A stretch of DNA of 8,736 bases, taken from assembly GCA_023135255.1 (NCBI GenBank), contig JAGLTN010000591.1, positions 1 through 8,736 of the forward strand, in the 5' to 3' direction. The stretch's first letter is position 1, and every line of letters begins with the position of its first letter. Both the position numbers and the translations under genes were made by a program. Shown here one piece after another: positions 6,933 through 8,736 of the stretch. Below the pieces are notes generated by a model. The model was not told where the DNA came from. It ran no database searches and worked only from the letters and a program-made list of their open reading frames with translations. This DNA is from Planctomycetota bacterium (lineage in GTDB: Bacteria; Planctomycetota; Phycisphaerae; Sedimentisphaerales; Anaerobacaceae).

Positions 6933-6957
6933 TGTCATACCCCTTTGCTATAATAAT

Positions 6958-8271
6958 TTATAATTTCCATGGCATCCTGTAGGATTTTGAGAGCATTCTG
7001 TTTGCCTGGGCATCGTTGATAAATATTTCCTTATCCGGATTCCATTGCAATTTTCTTCCTAACTGAATTGCGATATGGCCGAGGTGACAAAGAGATGTTG
7101 TTCGGTGTCCGACTTCAGCGTCTTCGAGTGTATTACCTCTGGTTTTTACAGCATCGATGAAATCTCTCTTTTCGCATTTTAACGGGAAATGTATCTCCTC
7201 AGGTTTTATTACAGAGTTTAATATTTCATCTGAGCTTGCGGTTATTTTGTCGGGATAATCAGCATGTACCCAGCCCTTGGTTCCTTCAAAGCGTGTGTAT
7301 GGCTGATCCGTTTTGTATGTCATTTTTACGCCGTTAGCGAATTTGTATTTTATGTCGAAGTTCAGCAAAACGTCCCATAGCCCTTCTTTAGGATATTCGC
7401 CATGGCCCTCGACTTCTACCGGGCCGGAGCGTTCTGTACCATTGCCCCATTGTGCGATATCGTTCAGGTGTGTTCCCCAGTTAGTCACCATGCCGTCGCA
7501 GTAATCTCTTACTCGCATCCAACCTGATCTTCCATAGCTTCGCGGCGGGTGAACTCGTTTTTCAGTGTATGCCGCAACTGGTGCCGGGCCCAACCACATG
7601 TCGTAGTTTAGATCCGGCGGTACAGCCATGTCAGGTTCGTTTCCACATGCGATGTCCCCTGCGGGCACGCCTGTTTTTATTGTGTGAATTTTTCCGATTC
7701 GACCGTTGACTACCAGTTCTGCTGCCCGGTGGAAATTAGACTCGGATCTGAATTCGCTGTCTGTTCTGAAAACTTTGTTATAGCGTTTTACAGTGTCGCT
7801 GATGATTCGCCCCTCTTCGATTGTCATGGTTATTGGTTTTTCACAGGATACATCTTTGCCTGCTTTTACTGCCATGATCGACATTATGGCGTGCCAGTGG
7901 TCAGGAGTTGATATCATTACAGCATCGATATCTTTCTGGGCGAGCAATTCGCGAAAGTCTGAATACGCTCTGCATCCCTTTGCTTTGCCGGTTTTATTAT
8001 TTTTGCCATAATACTTATTGACCGCGTTAACAGCATTGTCTTGCCGCCAACTATCCACATCACACACAGAAACTACCCGGACATCTGGCATAGAGAGGAA
8101 AGCTTTAATATTGCTTGATATTCCCTGCCTGCCGACACCGATCATGCCTATGGTAATCTTATCGCTTGCCGGTGCAGCAGGTGAATAAGCAGTACAGATA
8201 TATGGCAGAGCTAATGAAGTTGCTGCCGTTGACTTGAGGAATGATCGACGAGATATTATTTTTTTAGTCAT
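6958..8271 (-). CDS. Tat-exported Gfo/Idh/MocA family oxidoreductase
   Basis: A 437-residue NAD(P)-dependent oxidoreductase with a twin-arginine signal (SRRSFLKS, Arg8-Arg9) and a hydrophobic stretch to about residue 33, so it folds with its nucleotide before export. The Rossmann motif GVGRQG is at 45-50, CEKPITM with the conserved Glu144-Lys145-Pro146 follows, and the C-terminal catalytic region holds NWGTHLNDIAQW (264-275, His268). These enzymes oxidise or reduce sugar hydroxyls, often at C3. The DUF1080 lipoprotein gene lies directly downstream on the same strand, giving a likely two-gene unit that makes and then cleaves 3-keto-glycosides. The start at 8271 (MTKKIISRR) has AAAAGGA 9 nt upstream. 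The longer frame reaching 8307 would begin with TTG, lacks an SD, and would push the Tat motif 12 residues inward, so I reject it. Confidence 0.92.
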   Translation of the reverse strand: MTKKIISRRSFLKSTAATSLALPYICTAYSPAAPASDKITIGMIGVGRQGISSNIKAFLSMPDVRVVSVCDVDSWRQDNAVNAVNKYYGKNNKTGKAKGCRAYSDFRELLAQKDIDAVMISTPDHWHAIMSIMAVKAGKDVSCEKPITMTIEEGRIISDTVKRYNKVFRTDSEFRSESNFHRAAELVVNGRIGKIHTIKTGVPAGDIACGNEPDMAVPPDLNYDMWLGPAPVAAYTEKRVHPPRSYGRSGWMRVRDYCDGMVTNWGTHLNDIAQWGNGTERSGPVEVEGHGEYPKEGLWDVLLNFDIKYKFANGVKMTYKTDQPYTRFEGTKGWVHADYPDKITASSDEILNSVIKPEEIHFPLKCEKRDFIDAVKTRGNTLEDAEVGHRTTSLCHLGHIAIQLGRKLQWNPDKEIFINDAQANRMLSKSYRMPWKL

Positions 8272-8281
8272 CACTTTATAT

Positions 8282-8296
8282 CCTTTTAATAAAAGG
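8282..8296 (-). promoter_or_regulatory. perfect palindrome covering the oxidoreductase Shine-Dalgarno
   Basis: CCTTTTAATAAAAGG has two perfect 7-nt arms around one central base. On the minus strand its promoter-distal arm forms part of the AAAAGGA Shine-Dalgarno for the ATG at 8271. It could be an operator or a leader hairpin that hides the ribosome site. The arms are AT-rich, so the RNA stem would be weak. Confidence 0.4.
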
Positions 8297-8332
8297 TTAG
8301 CACTCAATAATTACACGCCTCTATGCAAAATG

Positions 8333-8361
8333 ATTGTATTCTTTTAACTGATATATTTCCA
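8333..8361 (-). promoter_or_regulatory. candidate promoter for the oxidoreductase-DUF1080 unit
   Basis: Read on the minus strand, TGGAAA (8361-8356, 4 of 6 to TTGACA) and TACAAT (8338-8333, 5 of 6 to TATAAT) are separated by 17 nt. A start near 8326 would give a leader of about 55 nt that includes the palindrome at 8282-8296. Confidence 0.35.
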
Positions 8362-8423
8362 GTTTTTTATTACAGCCTTATTCATAATAGCAGTAGTTTA
8401 TGGACACTATTATACGTCAGATA

Positions 8424-8446
8424 TGCTCCATTTTACGACAGGAGCA
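8424..8446. repeat. 6-bp inverted repeat in the divergent intergenic region
   Basis: TGCTCC and GGAGCA flank an 11-nt loop and are followed by CGGG, TTTTT and GGGGG tracts. It lies between the minus-strand oxidoreductase unit and the plus-strand cheD, so it could be an operator shared by both. It is too weak and badly placed to be a terminator, because no plus-strand gene ends nearby. Confidence 0.25.
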
Positions 8447-8494
8447 CGGGTTTTTGGGGGTGTTATATCAGGTAAACATATTTTAGATTATCTG

Positions 8495-8522
8495 TGGATT
8501 AATGGATAAATGAGGGTACAAT
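8495..8522 (+). promoter_or_regulatory. weak candidate promoter for cheD
   Basis: A good -10-like TACAAT (8517-8522) has only a poor -35 (TGGATT, 8495-8500, 3 of 6) at 16 nt spacing. The sequence GCGATTAA at 8536-8543 loosely recalls a flagellar sigma28 -10 box, but it has no TAAA element at the right distance. Confidence 0.25.
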
Positions 8523-8559
8523 GCAGCATCCATACGCGATTAAGCGTTTTTAAATTTTT

Positions 8560-8563
8560 GGAG
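8560..8563 (+). promoter_or_regulatory. ribosome binding site fixing the cheD TTG start
   Basis: GGAG stands 7 nt before the TTG at 8571. No in-frame ATG or GTG with an SD lies nearby, so this site decides the start of the cheD frame. Confidence 0.55.
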
Positions 8564-8570
8564 AACTGGT

Positions 8571-8736
8571 TTGGTTGAGCGGGTAATTGATGTTAGTACA
8601 GGTCAAATACATCTCGCTGATGGTGATGCTGTCCTGAGGTCTGTTGCATTAGGTTCATGTATTGCGGTTGTGGCGTATGACCCTAAGAAAAAAATCGGTG
8701 CCATCGCACATATTATGCTTCCTGGAACCGCTCCAG
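8571..8736 (+). CDS. cheD: chemoreceptor glutamine deamidase CheD, 3' end missing
   Basis: The first 55 codons of CheD, cut by the window end. CheD deamidates specific glutamines on methyl-accepting chemotaxis proteins and is controlled by CheC and CheY-P in the chemotaxis adaptation system. The hallmark VALGSCIAVVAYDP (25-38) carries the catalytic Cys30, and IAHIMLPG (45-52) carries His47. Their 17-residue separation equals Cys27/His44 of Thermotoga CheD. Ser24 occupies the place of the third active residue (Thr21 in Thermotoga). The frame opens with TTG preceded by GGAG. The gene diverges from the oxidoreductase unit across about 299 bp. Its presence implies chemotaxis and probably motility in the host, although no other chemotaxis gene falls within the window. 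Confidence 0.9.
   Translation, partial: MVERVIDVSTGQIHLADGDAVLRSVALGSCIAVVAYDPKKKIGAIAHIMLPGTAP

Noticed and set aside
8297..8305. TTAGCACTC, identical to one half of the CIRCE operator bound by HrcA
   Set aside because: The second half (GAGTGCTAA after 9 nt) is absent: 8315-8323 reads ACGCCTCTA. The downstream genes are not chaperones. A single 9-nt half-site can arise by chance.
8348..8509. Open plus-strand stretch of 53 codons with a hydrophobic start, holding a 28-codon ATG frame from 8423
   Set aside because: The only ATG is at 8423 and has no Shine-Dalgarno. The product matches nothing I recognise, and the stretch overlaps the promoter region of the minus-strand unit.

Overview
The window looks like chromosomal DNA from a planctomycete-type bacterium, most likely of the Phycisphaerae side of the phylum. 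I base this on the mix of families, not on any database search. There is a Tat-exported Gfo/Idh/MocA oxidoreductase paired with a DUF1080 lipoprotein, a divergent GH10-like protein, a small protein that resembles one I associate with planctomycetes (WQI..SQG..., PGEEFF.ALVE), and stand-alone carbohydrate-active enzymes. Base composition is moderately AT-rich. There are no rRNA, tRNA, CRISPR or intact mobile elements.

Layout. (1) 1-1095, + strand: a GH27 alpha-galactosidase whose N-terminus lies upstream of the window. It uses noticeably more C-ending codons than the following genes. (2) 1096-1367: intergenic, with an imperfect hairpin and a weak 38-codon ORF. (3) 1368-1838, +: an unrecognised 156-residue protein with a good RBS and a GAF-like C-terminal helix. 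(4) 1839-2066: intergenic, with a plausible sigma70-type promoter. (5) 2067-6264, +: a tight five-gene run with gaps of 3, 57, -4 and 17 bp. It encodes a GH10-like protein lacking the canonical acid/base Glu, a membrane-anchored ComEA-type helix-hairpin-helix protein, a conserved hypothetical, a LolA/LolB-like lipoprotein and a stand-alone homocysteine S-methyltransferase. (6) 6291-8271, - strand, convergent with the run: a two-gene unit, the Tat-signal oxidoreductase first and the DUF1080 lipoprotein second. (7) 8272-8570: a divergent regulatory region. (8) 8571 to the window end, +: the N-terminal third of CheD, a chemoreceptor glutamine deamidase, which implies chemotaxis in the host.

How the genes fit together. 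The GH27 enzyme and the oxidoreductase/DUF1080 pair fit extracytoplasmic carbohydrate breakdown. DUF1080 proteins are known as 3-keto-disaccharide hydrolases, and Gfo/Idh/MocA enzymes can make 3-keto sugars, so the minus-strand pair could oxidise and then cleave glycosides at the cell surface. The five-gene plus-strand run has no obvious single pathway. It pairs envelope proteins with a DNA-binding-type domain, a probable non-canonical glycosidase fold and one-carbon metabolism, and it is the least explained part of the window.
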